A stretch of 64,000 bases of DNA from Crambe crambe (Eukaryota > Porifera > Demospongiae > Poecilosclerida > Crambeidae), in NCBI GenBank assembly GCA_963924555.1, contig OZ004585.1:9006556-9070555 (forward strand), given 5' to 3'. Position 1 is the stretch's first letter, and every line of letters starts with the position of its first letter. Positions 18,101 to 28,152 of this stretch are shown here, one piece after another. The translations under genes and the position numbers were made by a program. The notes below the pieces were generated by a model. It searched no databases and had not been told where the DNA came from. It worked only from the letters and a program-made list of their open reading frames with translations.

Positions 18101-19629
18101 TAACTTTAGCGCTTCATTTGAAGCCTTTGTACTTGTAGTCTGAGCTCCAAATTTCATCTGTGCTTCGTTCAAGGATCATAGTTGTCATTTAGCTATGCTT
18201 AAAAAAAATTTAGCCAAATTTTGGCACTGCCAACTAAACGTGCTCATATCTGATAATTGATTTTTGCACCGGACGGAGGGTTTTCCCAGAGCCGGTCACA
18301 TTTGTTGTGCACACATGCATGCATACTAGCTATAAGCTTGAAAAGACTTGGCTACCTTGTTTAGTGTGTCTCTCAATGATCCTTTCTCTCTGTAAGGTTG
18401 GATTATTAATATATGACCATCTTTAGTGATTTCTACCTCCAGTATAGGATGGATGTGACGATGCTGGATACATAAACTTTTAAACTGCATAAACTATCCA
18501 AGCTATCAGTGAGCTCACCTGGCCAACCTTGTTCAGAATCTCGCTGATCTTCTGTATTTCAGAATGTAGTTCAAAAGGACACTTCTTTGATACTGGAGAC
18601 TGCAATAATAGTAGCTGTTAAGTTTAGTGCATGGGCCTGGAGGGGCTATGTAGTTATGGGAGTAAAGGGTCCACAGCCTCATGCCCAGGTCTGCTTTTCA
18701 CTTTTCTCCTGCTCCATGAAAAAGCAGGCCTGGGTATGAATGAGGCTACTATCTATCATTTCATCTTCTCTCGTATACAACATACTTGTGTCACTAAAAC
18801 ACAGGTTTTCTTCTTTCCTTTGCACCAATATTTCTGTAGTCGACATCCTGCATTGTAAAATCACATAGCTACATGTAATTGTGCACACATAAGTAAGTAT
18901 AGACATATAACTTACCTAGGTAAGCATCACCATTAGGGATCGGATCATAGTCACTAGAATCCTCTAAGAATTTACGCAAATGTTTAGCAGCTGACCCTAT
19001 TAAGAGATAATATTATAATATATATGACTAGGAGCAGTAGACTTCTTACTTCGATCAACACTTTCTTCTAATATTCTGACTCTATTTCTTATCCATCTGT
19101 CTTCGTCCTGAGCCTGATGTTCTTCGTCCTGAGCCTGATTTTCTTCACTTAATAAAAGGTGATACTGATATTTGTCTGAAAAATGTATTGGTTATAGCTA
19201 GTACAACTAATTTATATTCAAATGACGTACCTCTATGTGTTTTCTTCCTACAAAAATAACACCAACCATAATAATAACACCAACCAACAACTGCTATTGA
19301 ACCAAATATAAGTGCGATGAATAGGAGTGAAACTGCATATATTTTCCAGCACTGTGTGTATTGGGAACAAGATTTTAAAAGATTATAACAACTCTCTTCA
19401 TGTCTACAAGGCCATGCCCCTTATTGTAGCTGCATGTGATGTCACTTCCCTGCAGCTCTACTGGCACAACAATTTTTGTTGTTATTGTTGTTCTTAATAC
19501 AGCTATGAGATAATAGCTAGTTAACTGTACACTATTGCATTTTACTCACTTGATCCTTTATCTCTTTGCATGATGAAAAATCAGATTGACACAAATGCAA
19601 TAGCTCATATTGAAGAGAAATGTTGCAAC
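15124..19629 (-). CDS. PKR2: transmembrane receptor with two tandem PXK/SLOB-like pseudokinase domains
   Basis: Exons by homology with PKR1 and PKR3: 15124-15315 (tail, RVKYLLEKVRKGKHRDQ), 15369-15431, 15486-15631, 15681-15864, 15917-16024, 16083-16199, 16279-16359, 16416-16483 (pseudokinase 2); 16569-16764 and 16821-16859 (linker); 16972-17132, 17191-17377, 17438-17545, 18356-18463, 18519-18599, 18786-18847 (pseudokinase 1); 18916-18996; 19050-19175 (juxtamembrane, with an EHQAQDE-type repeat); 19231-19351 (membrane segment around LLFIALIFGSIAVVGW); 19550-19629 (ectodomain starting GCNISLQ, three Cys). Both kinase loops read G-x-V-H-T-G-N-I-F, so both domains are predicted catalytically dead. 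The intron at 17546-18355 holds an inserted MITE. The only candidate first exon is a weak one at 21209-21254. Confidence 0.8.
17633..18302. mobile_element. MITE-like insertion in a PKR2 intron
   Basis: Ends TGTGACCAGCTCTGGGAAAA and, at the other side, TTTTCCCAGAGCCGGTCACA are inverted over about 34 bases with few mismatches. The equivalent PKR3 intron is only about 60 bases, so this roughly 670-bp block is an insertion. No coding signal. Confidence 0.8.
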
Positions 19630-20446
19630 CTGATACATCTACAGTATACAACAACAATAATGGAGTGAGCCCACAAAGGAGGAGGGGGGATATAGTCTAG
19701 ACGATGCATGTACACATGAAAGCCATTGGATTACAGTGTGAAGTTATTTCAAGGGAATAAAAGAAGTTTGTCAGGGGAGGAATGTATTTGCTATGCTCCA
19801 AACTGGCTATGTTAAAAGCCTCAGGACTTCGTGCTACTATTCTACAAGCATACAAAATGGTTCCTGAATAATATGCAAATATGCTGGGCTGAATAATCAG
19901 GTCTCTATCTTACAGAATCCTGCCCTTGAGGTGGTGAATTCTTATACTATAGCTAAATAGTTAAATAGTGCCTGTGGTAGCTAACTATAGACCTGTTTTG
20001 GTCTTTAAAAGTAAGAAATTTGATTGCTCAGGTCATCAATAATTATGGCACAGTATATAGCTAGAGAGTGTAGCTAAGCATTGAGAGTCTAAAGATTATA
20101 GCTACTCCCCACTGCTCTGCATGAGGTCTATCCAGAGATTCGCAAAAGAAAGAAAAACAACAACATGGAATCAAGATTTAATAGTTAAGCTAAGGGATTG
20201 GTAGAGACCTTGAAGACCTTAGCCTCTATATTTCAGGATTGAGCACCAGCATACTTACACAGGTAGAACAGAACCGTCTCCATTCTGGGTTGTTCTGTTC
20301 TGAGGGTCTCAGGCTCTGATATCATGTATAAGTAGCTATACTAACACCCTCATGTTATAGAACATCAGATACAGAAGCATTAGCATATGACATAGAGTAC
20401 AGGTGCAAAAGTAATTCCTCATGGGCAACAGCTAGTATCACTAGCC
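19630..20446. other. Non-coding spacer upstream of PKR2
   Basis: I see no family-level coding signal or repeat structure. If 21209-21254 is the PKR2 first exon, this is the first intron. Confidence 0.4.
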
Positions 20447-20958
20447 AGCTGCACTTTTTTTTTGCGAGGGAGGGGGGGGGGGGAAGTACATCTGGTAACA
20501 ATTGCCAGGTTTTCTTGACATACGACAGCAGAAATTCAATAACGCGTGCGTGCACGTGGCTCATAAGCAATTATCTGGCTGGCCATGGCTAGCTGTGAGT
20601 GTCTCTACTCAGAGAGTCAGTCAGCAATCTCTGCTGCTGCCAACAAGTTGGGCTATCAAGCAAGTAAGATTTACAGTGAAAGGATTGTGTGTCTTCCAAC
20701 AGGTAGGTCAGAATAGCAGACTAGTTGGACTGCAAGACCTTTCTTGGCACTTGAGTCGGCCATGGGGGTTGCTGCACATGGAATAAGCTACAGCGAAGCC
20801 ATCTCAGCTAGCTTTAGTTAGATGGATCTGATTTTTAATTGTGTATGCACACGCATGTGGTAAATTATTATCCCACAAGTCACGTGATGCACATTCTTTG
20901 AAAGAATTGTTACCAGACGTATTTTTCCCTTCCCCTCCTCGCAAAAAATATATCTGGC
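20447..20958. mobile_element. Inverted-repeat element with G-run ends
   Basis: The left end has GCACTTTTTTTTTGCGAGGG, a run of about 12 G and CTGGTAACAATT. The right end reads AATTGTTACCAG, a C-rich run and CCTCGCAAAAAA. The arms are about 50 bases, imperfect and inverted. Interior unremarkable. Confidence 0.65.
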
Positions 20959-21208
20959 ACACGAGACTAGGCAACAGCATAGCAGAAACTTTGGGTCTTC
21001 CCTCCTCCCTCATATGTGGGGTATGCAGACTACCTAGGCTAGATCACTGTTGACCCCTTGACAGGTCCAGGACAACAGTTCCTCATGTACTCGAGCTACT
21101 GTAGGCAGGCCTAAACTTAGCCTCGTCCCCAGGGCGTCGGAGCCTAAACTATGATAACTCCAGGTAGTCATAGGTCTGGTAACTCTCTACAGATTTAGCC
21201 TTTCTTAC

Positions 21209-21254
21209 CTGCGTGTTCCTGCCCATAGGTGGAGGGAAGCCGCAGCAGAGTCAT
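21209..21254 (-). CDS. Candidate first exon of PKR2 (degraded signal peptide)
   Basis: Minus-strand ATG at 21254 gives MTLLRLPSTYGQEHA then GTAAG. The end matches LPYTYGQEQ of the 14471-14552 exon and the phase (1) fits the PKR2 ectodomain exon. The hydrophobic core is short, so signal function is doubtful. Flanking sequence is also similar to that around 14.5 kb, supporting block duplication. Confidence 0.4.
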
Positions 21255-21343
21255 CTTGTTTACGGGGACCTCCCACGCTAGGCTCCACAGCTGGTAAAGA
21301 TCGTCATTTCATAAGCTATGATACCATGCGCGCATGCGCACAG

Positions 21344-22450
21344 AAAAAGTCGGGAACAAGAAGAGCATTGTGGACCTGCTTCCACAGTGTCCACCATGAT
21401 GCCATGCCACACCAAAGTGCACTCCAAAAAGTAGCTCATCCTTTATAACAGGATTGTTGTCTTTTCAGAATGTAGCTAGCTAGCTAACTATAGCTGTTGT
21501 TTTTCACTGTAGCTAGCTACTGTATCCAGGATGTTGGATGCAGAAGTGATTCTTTATCTTCTGTCCTGCTTCTTTGAGTTTAGCATGACCTTTTGCATCA
21601 TCTTGGTCTCGATGTTTCCCCTTCTTAACTTTCTTTAGTGCAGTGCTTCCTTTAGCACTGGTACTTTAATGGACTCATACTCTTCCTTAGTCAAAGTGGT
21701 GAGTTCTTTCATATAAATCATCTCATACAACACATGACTTGATTATTATCAATGCAAGATAGCTAGCTTCTTATACTAAACATGATGACATCTATAAACT
21801 CTTCTCCACGACTTGACTATAGGTCATAGCGATGTGTCGTTCTCATATCCCTAGTCGACACGTGTTCCCCTCCACAAAGATGTTCCCAGTGTCCACATGT
21901 CCAAGCAGGGAACTCAGTACATACAAGTACTCCATTGCCTGGTGAGAAATATGTGAATGAAGTGAGGGAGTTTTAACTGTTAGAATCTGATGGCCATAGC
22001 TTGCAATTTGTTGTGGAGTTAGTGGATTTCGTCTTCCTCTTTTGATTGCAGTCATCTTACTCTCCCAACCATCCAATGGTAGGTTTAGTCTGGTAGATAA
22101 ACTGTTTGTGCTAACTACAGGATTAGTTCCATCCTACCCCATACATGACATCCCTGAGGGAGCCCTCACCAGAAACTAATAATTAAAGCAATTATCATGA
22201 AACTGGGTCATGGCTGATTCTGAATCATCCAAGCATAGAAGTAAATCCATTGAGACATGCTAATCTCTTACCTTCTTTTCCTTGCATGGCTAACTGATTG
22301 CTTGCTTATATTATAGAAACATAGATAGCTAGATGAGTTAGCTATAACTGTAGAGGTATAATTTATCACTTTTAGCCAACCTTATAATTCTATTAGTATA
22401 GGCTGATACCTGGAAGCACCTACAGTGCCACAGGCTTAAAGAGTAGAACT
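21344..22450 (-). pseudogene. Truncated, rearranged PKR copy
   Basis: A jumble of PKR exons with deletions. At 21344-21440 sits the plus-strand relic also seen at 1385-1500. From 21540 the minus strand has fused, shortened versions of the tail and GHVLYEM exons; 21780-21960 is the GHVHTGN exon with internal deletions (21843-21850 and near 21905); 21977-22084 is the NPLTPQQIAS exon, largely intact; 22135-22168 is a truncated GSLRDVMYG exon. At 22170 it jumps to sequence matching 26500-26780 of PKR3 (upstream juxtamembrane region), so roughly 2-4 kb of middle is missing. Not translatable. Confidence 0.75.
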
Positions 22451-22679
22451 TTTGTAATTTTATGTTTCTGTGTTCCAGAAGCTACCTGAAACTCAGCAAG
22501 GATATAAATCAGCTATCACTCTCACCACAGTACAAATATCAATGTTGAATATGAAACCATATTGTTTATAAACAACTGCACGCGAAGGTACCTAAAATGG
22601 GTGTGGGATTCACTTTCTTTAGTTCATAATTTCCATAATTCATTTAGTCAAGGCCTATAATCTTGAACATTTCTTCCAC

Positions 22680-23290
22680 TAGCATCAGTATCACCTTTAC
22701 AGTTCTCTTTGCCATACTAGCACAAGGTAAGTTTCCACAATATTTGTTGTTTTTTTCTAGGTCATAATGTGTTTAGATCGTTAAGATTCATTATTAATTT
22801 GAAAAGCATGTCCAGCTAGTGTCCAGTTTATATTGCTCCTAAAATCAAGCTCCATTCTCCAACAGTTTCTGTGTTACAGTTGGGTTTGTCGCTAGACTGG
22901 AAATCCAGCAATGAATCTGTGACGTCACTAGCACCACAATTGTACGTACATGTGGAGTGACTTACACAGTAGAGACTGAGCTAGTTATTAATGATCATAT
23001 ATTTCCATAATGTGGTAGCTATATAAAGTATCTGATAGTGATATATAACTAGACGTCTAGCTGCTATGTTAGAAGACTCTATGCAACTGCTTGTGAAGGT
23101 TGCCAAGGAGAAACGTGTATCAGCAGACTATATGGGGTGAAATTGTCCATGCAGTAGTGTTAAGAAACTCAGAAATGAAATGAGATGCTCTGCAGCATGA
23201 ATGACATTCATAGAACTAGGGGAAGACGATTTGTCAAGAGGGAGGATGTAGGAGGTGGGAATATTATGATGACAATGCATGCCAATCTAT
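22680..23290 (+). pseudogene. Relic of a plus-strand Ig-type PKR gene
   Basis: A signal-peptide-like stretch (ITFTVLFAILAQG, then GTAAG) ends near 22730. An acceptor near 22879 is followed by GFVARLEIQQ, a stop, then a region ending TYTVETELVIND that lines up with the Ig exon of PKR4-PKR5 (GFVTVPLNQ ... VTWTVND). At 23075-23130 MQLLVKVAKEKR matches the post-kinase tail. The kinase region is absent. This shows an Ig-type gene once ran in the opposite direction here. Confidence 0.5.
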
Positions 23291-23346
23291 GCATGATCAT
23301 AAGGAGTCAATGTATACATAATTGAATGACACTTTAGTGTTATAAA

Positions 23347-26300
23347 CTATAGCATACTTGTATGTGTACCATCTCTTTTGGACTTTAGGTGTGGAAGCTT
23401 GATCTTCTTAATCTTCGATCTTGTTTCTTTGAGTTTTACATGTCCTTTTGTCCTGAACTCATTAAGAGTGTCATCTTGGTCTCGATGTTTCCCCTTCCTA
23501 ACTTTTTCTAGGAGATATTTAACCCTCGCTGAGAGAGTTGAAGGTTGCAGCTGTAGAAGCATGAAGGTTAAAGTATTGTTAGCTACTTAGCTATCATGAA
23601 TCATGAATCACCCGGTTTGAGTTCTGTGGTATTACAGGAGACTTGAAGAATGGTAGCTCAAGAATCTATCACATTATAAGATAATCACTGTTTCATGCAA
23701 CTTACATCACTAAACTTACATCACTGATGCTATGGCTAAATCCATCAGCTAATACATACTGCAGTGCTTCCTTTAACTCTGGTACTTTAATGGACTCATA
23801 CTCTTCCTTTGAGGGAGTCAAAGTGGTGAGTTCTCTCATATAAATCATCTCATACAACACATGACCTGAAATAAAATGATTAGCTATCATCAATGGCAAG
23901 CTAGCTAGCTTCTTATACCAAACATGATGACATCTATAAACTCTTCTCCAGAACTTGAGTATAGATCATAGCGATGTGTCCTGTATCCTAGCAACGTGTT
24001 CTCATATCCCCCTAGTCGACACACGTTCCCCTCCACAAAGATGTTCCCAGCGTGCACATGTCCAAGAGGGGGAAACCCCAGTCCATACAAGTACTCCATT
24101 GCCTGGTGAGGAAAATGTGAATGAAGTGAGGGAGTTTTAGCTGCATTATATCATTTACTGTTAGAATCTGGTGACCAAAGCTTGCAATTTGTTGTGGAGT
24201 TAGTGGATTTCGTTTAATTCCTCTTTTGATTGCAGTCATCTTACTCTCCCAACCATCCATAGGTTTAGTCTGGTAGATACATTGTCATTAAACTTGTGCT
24301 AACTACAGGATTAGTACCATCCTACCCCATACATGACATCCCTGAGGGAACCCTCTTCCTGAAGAGGGTAGAGCATGGAGACCAGGTGATGTCCATTCAC
24401 CTTACTGTACTCACACTCCACCAGTGGAAGGAGGAAGGGACACTGTACAATGCAATGTGTCAGTGCAAACAATACGCACAATAAAAAGCTACAAGTAGCT
24501 CTACATTGCACCTTACAATACTATAGCTAGTTATGTGTGAGCACACCTAATACACACACCTGGGCAAGATCCTGAGTGAGTTCTGATAGAGCCTGAAAGG
24601 AAGTATTGAGATATATGGGACATGTCTGGGGTATCTTGGTCTGTATATAAGAATGGTAATTAAGGTATCATTAAACACGAGTGACATTTTAAAATCATAC
24701 AATAGTTTGCAGGCCACTCGATCTTCCATCACCTTCCTTGATCATCCAGATTCTCTTGCTCCTTTGTCCTGTCGTAAAATGTTACATTGGTGCAATCATC
24801 AATAACCATCACTGATGAAAACGTGGGCCTTACCTATCTCTAATGTGGTGGATGGTATTTGGGTACCAAGAAACATCTCCTTAGCAGCTGCTATGTTATC
24901 AGGTGTTTTCCAGCTTTCAGTTGTTGGAGTATTATCTCTCTCCTCTTTCTTTCGTATTTTCTCTTCTCCTACTACTTTATCTCTAACTTGTTTAAGTAAA
25001 TCATTAACTCCAGAAGATGAAGCCTATAATTATTATTATAAAGTAAACCAGTTCTGCTATGAATGATTGAGCACTAACTTCACTCGCACGATGAGTGGCC
25101 ATGAACTGTGGAATACTTACAATCTGAATAAAGATGTAGCTATAGTGACAGCAGACTCCCAAGTTATGGGCACCTTCGCTAAGATGCATCAATCATTATT
25201 AAGGAGATATCCTCAGACCTTGAATCCCTTTATTGAACATTAATGGTATACTACCTTTTCTACGGCCTTACAGGCACCCATTTAAACCAAGCTGCCTAGA
25301 TAAGGGAATCTTTCAGTGTTGTATGTGTAGGTTACCTCTCTCATCAGAACTATGTAATCCTTCTTGCTTTTACTGATAGCAAAGATTCTTCTGAGAACTT
25401 CTCTCACTTCATCACCCTCCACTTTCTGATAGTCTTCATCAGTAGGGAATACATGCCCAGGTTCAAACCCACATGCCATTTCAAATATCACATGACCTGA
25501 AAAAAATCAGCCAGTTACTCGTACCATACCCAAGGACATTTACCACAAAATGGGAAAACCCCAACTATTAAAAATGCACTCACCAAACATGATTCCATCA
25601 ATCTGTCTCAAACAGTCTTCTTGCTCAATATCTCGGTAAAGGTGTGTCCTGTATCCTAGCAACACATTCTCATAGCCTCCTAGTTTAGCACCCTCTTTAG
25701 TGATGAAGATGTTTCCAGTGTGCACGTTACCCAGTGGAGGAAAGCCAAGCTCATAAAGGTACAAGAATGCCTAATGGTTAGCATTATAACAATATGATAG
25801 TAACCAATGGCTTCCAACACTAACCTCTAATAGCTGACATCCATACTCAAAAGTTTCATTTTTCTTAAGTGGCTTTTTATTTTTCAGATCATTTTCATAT
25901 TTCTTCCCCCAATCTCTACTAGGGTCAGCATTCTAGTATATTGCAAGTGTGTGTATGCACGATTACATCAAGGACTAAGAGAAATGGCTAGTTACCTTAT
26001 TTAGTGTGTCTCTCAGTGATCCATTCTTTCTGAAAGTTTGGACAGTTAAAATATGATCATCATCAGTGACTTCCAACTTCAATATTGGATGAATATGACG
26101 ATGCTAAAGTGCAAAAATAAATAAGCTATAACCACCACCCCTAGCTTATCTATATAGACCAACCTGACCAACTTTCTTCAGTATTTCATCTTCTACCTGG
26201 CCTATTGTGTCAGTATCTAGCCTGATAGGACATTTCTTTGATACTGGAGTCTGCACGTGATGACGTAATGTAGCTAATGAAGTTCTAATAAGGTTATAGT

Positions 26301-27507
26301 TTAACCTGAGTCAGTAAGATATAAAGCTTGGAAGATTTATCATATCCCTTGGACCAATATTTCTGTAGCCTTGATCCTGTTTGCAATAAATGTACTGCTG
26401 AGATGCATACAGCATTGATGCCTTATCTTACCCAAATAAGCATCACATTTTTTATGTTTTGGTACCTCTTCATAGTTGTGATGATTCTTAAAGAAATTAT
26501 CACGACACTGGGTTCTTGCTAATTCTGAATCATCCAAGCATAAAATGAATGTGCTGAAACATGTGTTAATTGCTAATCTCTTATACCTCGAGCTTCTTTC
26601 TCTTCTTGTTCTCGGTTATAATTTCTATACTGTAACTGATTACTTCCTTAAAAATTTTTGCATCATAAGAGAAGAGAAACATAATAGATAAATGAAGTAG
26701 CTATAACTGTAGCTATAGAGGTAATTTCATCCAATAATTAGCCAACCTGGTATATGCTGATACTTGGAAGCACCTACAATGAATTAATGATTTATGATAA
26801 TTGATATAGTGTGATTATACGTACGTCTGCAGCAACAGCGATATCTTTTACGATGGTAGCAGCAACAAATAACAGCAAGTAGAACCACAGGGATGAGTAT
26901 GAGTATGATAGCCACACCTGTTGTATAGCACTACAGTGTGTACAGTGTGTGTGTGTGTGTGTGTGTGCAGTTATATTAGGAAGAAAAGTACTCATAATTG
27001 TAAGAGGAAACCACCTAGAGTGCATCATGCTGTTACAGAGCTGGTAAATAATGTGTACCTTGTATTAATTTGGTGTGCAAATCATTGATTCTACTTGTTA
27101 GCTATATAAAAACCTTGTATGAAACATCACACACTTAATGTTTAATAACTACAGCAGATATAATTACCTTCCAATTCAAATGACTCCATATTCGACTGCA
27201 CGGCAATGAGGTATCGATGTGACAGAAGTCCTTCAGTCCACTTGGAATGGTGGCATTGCAACCAATGGTGGTATTATCACCTATATAAATAGCTACAGTT
27301 TAAAACTGTTATTGCATGTCATGACTGCAGATACATCCTATACTTAGAAATAGGTGGCTGGTAGGTAGCTAATCAATTTAATGCCGTTTTTATACTCTAT
27401 ATTTCTACTCTATATTCAAGTGATGATTACTTACTGTTTTTTGTCTCCTGTCCATAACTATATGCCACTAGATGTAGCAGTGCTAGCATGAGCAATAGTA
27501 GAGCCAT
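23347..27507 (-). CDS. PKR3: transmembrane receptor with two tandem PXK/SLOB-like pseudokinase domains
   Basis: The best-resolved dual-domain gene, about 800 residues. Exons: 23347-23550 (tail), 23612-23665, 23720-23865, 23919-24102, 24159-24269, 24326-24442, 24560-24640, 24701-24768 (pseudokinase 2); 24834-25023, 25079-25123 (linker); 25336-25496, 25584-25770, 25825-25932, 25996-26103, 26164-26250, 26306-26376 (pseudokinase 1); 26432-26524, 26587-26629, about 26748-26774 (SKYQHIP juxtamembrane word); 26825-26917 (membrane segment VAIILILIPVVLLAVI); 27059-27101; 27168-27280 (three-Cys ectodomain GCNATIPSGL); 27435-27507 (signal peptide MALLLLMLALLHLVAYSYG). Phases checked through the 5' part agree. 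An alternative 5' exon pair lies upstream. Domain 1 GNVHTGNIFI and domain 2 GHVHAGNIFVEG show loss of the catalytic Asp. The pseudokinases may scaffold other signalling proteins; that role is inferred. Confidence 0.85.
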
Positions 27508-27562
27508 AGAATCCACCCCTATTTACGCGCATGCGCGCAGAGAATATATATAAAATATGTAG

Positions 27563-27610
27563 GAGTCATCCTCACTGGTACATGCATGGTAGACATTGAC
27601 TAATGACGTA
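27563..27610. repeat. Inverted partial copy of the PKR4 45-bp repeat unit
   Basis: AGGAGTCATCCTCACTGGTA and GTAGACATTGACTAATGAC occur here in the orientation opposite to the array at 29087-29490, with a 10-base insertion between them. It lies just upstream of the PKR3 start codon. Confidence 0.7.
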
Positions 27611-27621
27611 CGTACGTATAC

Positions 27622-27672
27622 TCGCGGGCCGACCTTTTACCAACCCAAGGTTGGTAAAGGGTCGGCCCGCGA
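27622..27672. repeat. GC-rich hairpin
   Basis: TCGCGGGCCGACCTTTTACC and its complement form a stem of about 24 bp with a 3-base loop and one mismatch. It separates the two PKR3 5' exon pairs. Confidence 0.9.
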
Positions 27673-27720
27673 ACTACTTTATATCTGTTACACACTTTAA
27701 TGCTAAGCAGATATAATTAC

Positions 27721-28055
27721 CTTCCAATTCAAGTGACTCAATATTTGACTGCAGGGCAATGAGGTATCGATGTGACAGAAGTCCTCCAGTCCACTTGGAA
27801 TGGTGGCATTGCAACCAATCATTGGTACCATTATCACCTATAAATAGCTACAATTTAAATGTTATTGCATGTCATGACTGCAGATACATCCTATACTTAG
27901 AGATAGGTGGCTGGTTAGGTAGCTAATCAATTTAATGCATTTTTATACTCTATATTTCTACTGCTATATTCAAGTAAGATAACTGTTTTTTTGTCTTGTC
28001 CATAACTATCTGCCACTAGATGTAGCAGTGCTAGCATGAGCAATAGTAGAGCCAT
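27721..28055 (-). CDS. Second signal-peptide plus ectodomain exon pair (alternative PKR3 5' end)
   Basis: A near-copy of the PKR3 5' end: exon 27984-28055 encodes MALLLLMLALLHLVADSYGQ, and exon 27721-27837 encodes the three-Cys segment (GCNATIPSGLEDFCHID). Small differences changed the splice phase, but in a matched way: signal exon ends in phase 0 and ectodomain exon starts in phase 0 (phase 1 in the other pair), and both ectodomain exons end in phase 0. Either pair can splice to the 27059-27101 exon, but the two cannot be joined in frame. The donor here (GTTATC) is weak. Alternative first exons, or the remnant of another gene copy. Confidence 0.65.
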
Positions 28056-28152
28056 CAGATCAGGAATGCACCCCCTATTTACGCGCATGCATGCAGAGAA
28101 GGCTATAATTATTATACCTATGGTTATACGTATCCACTTTAGCTATCTGTAT

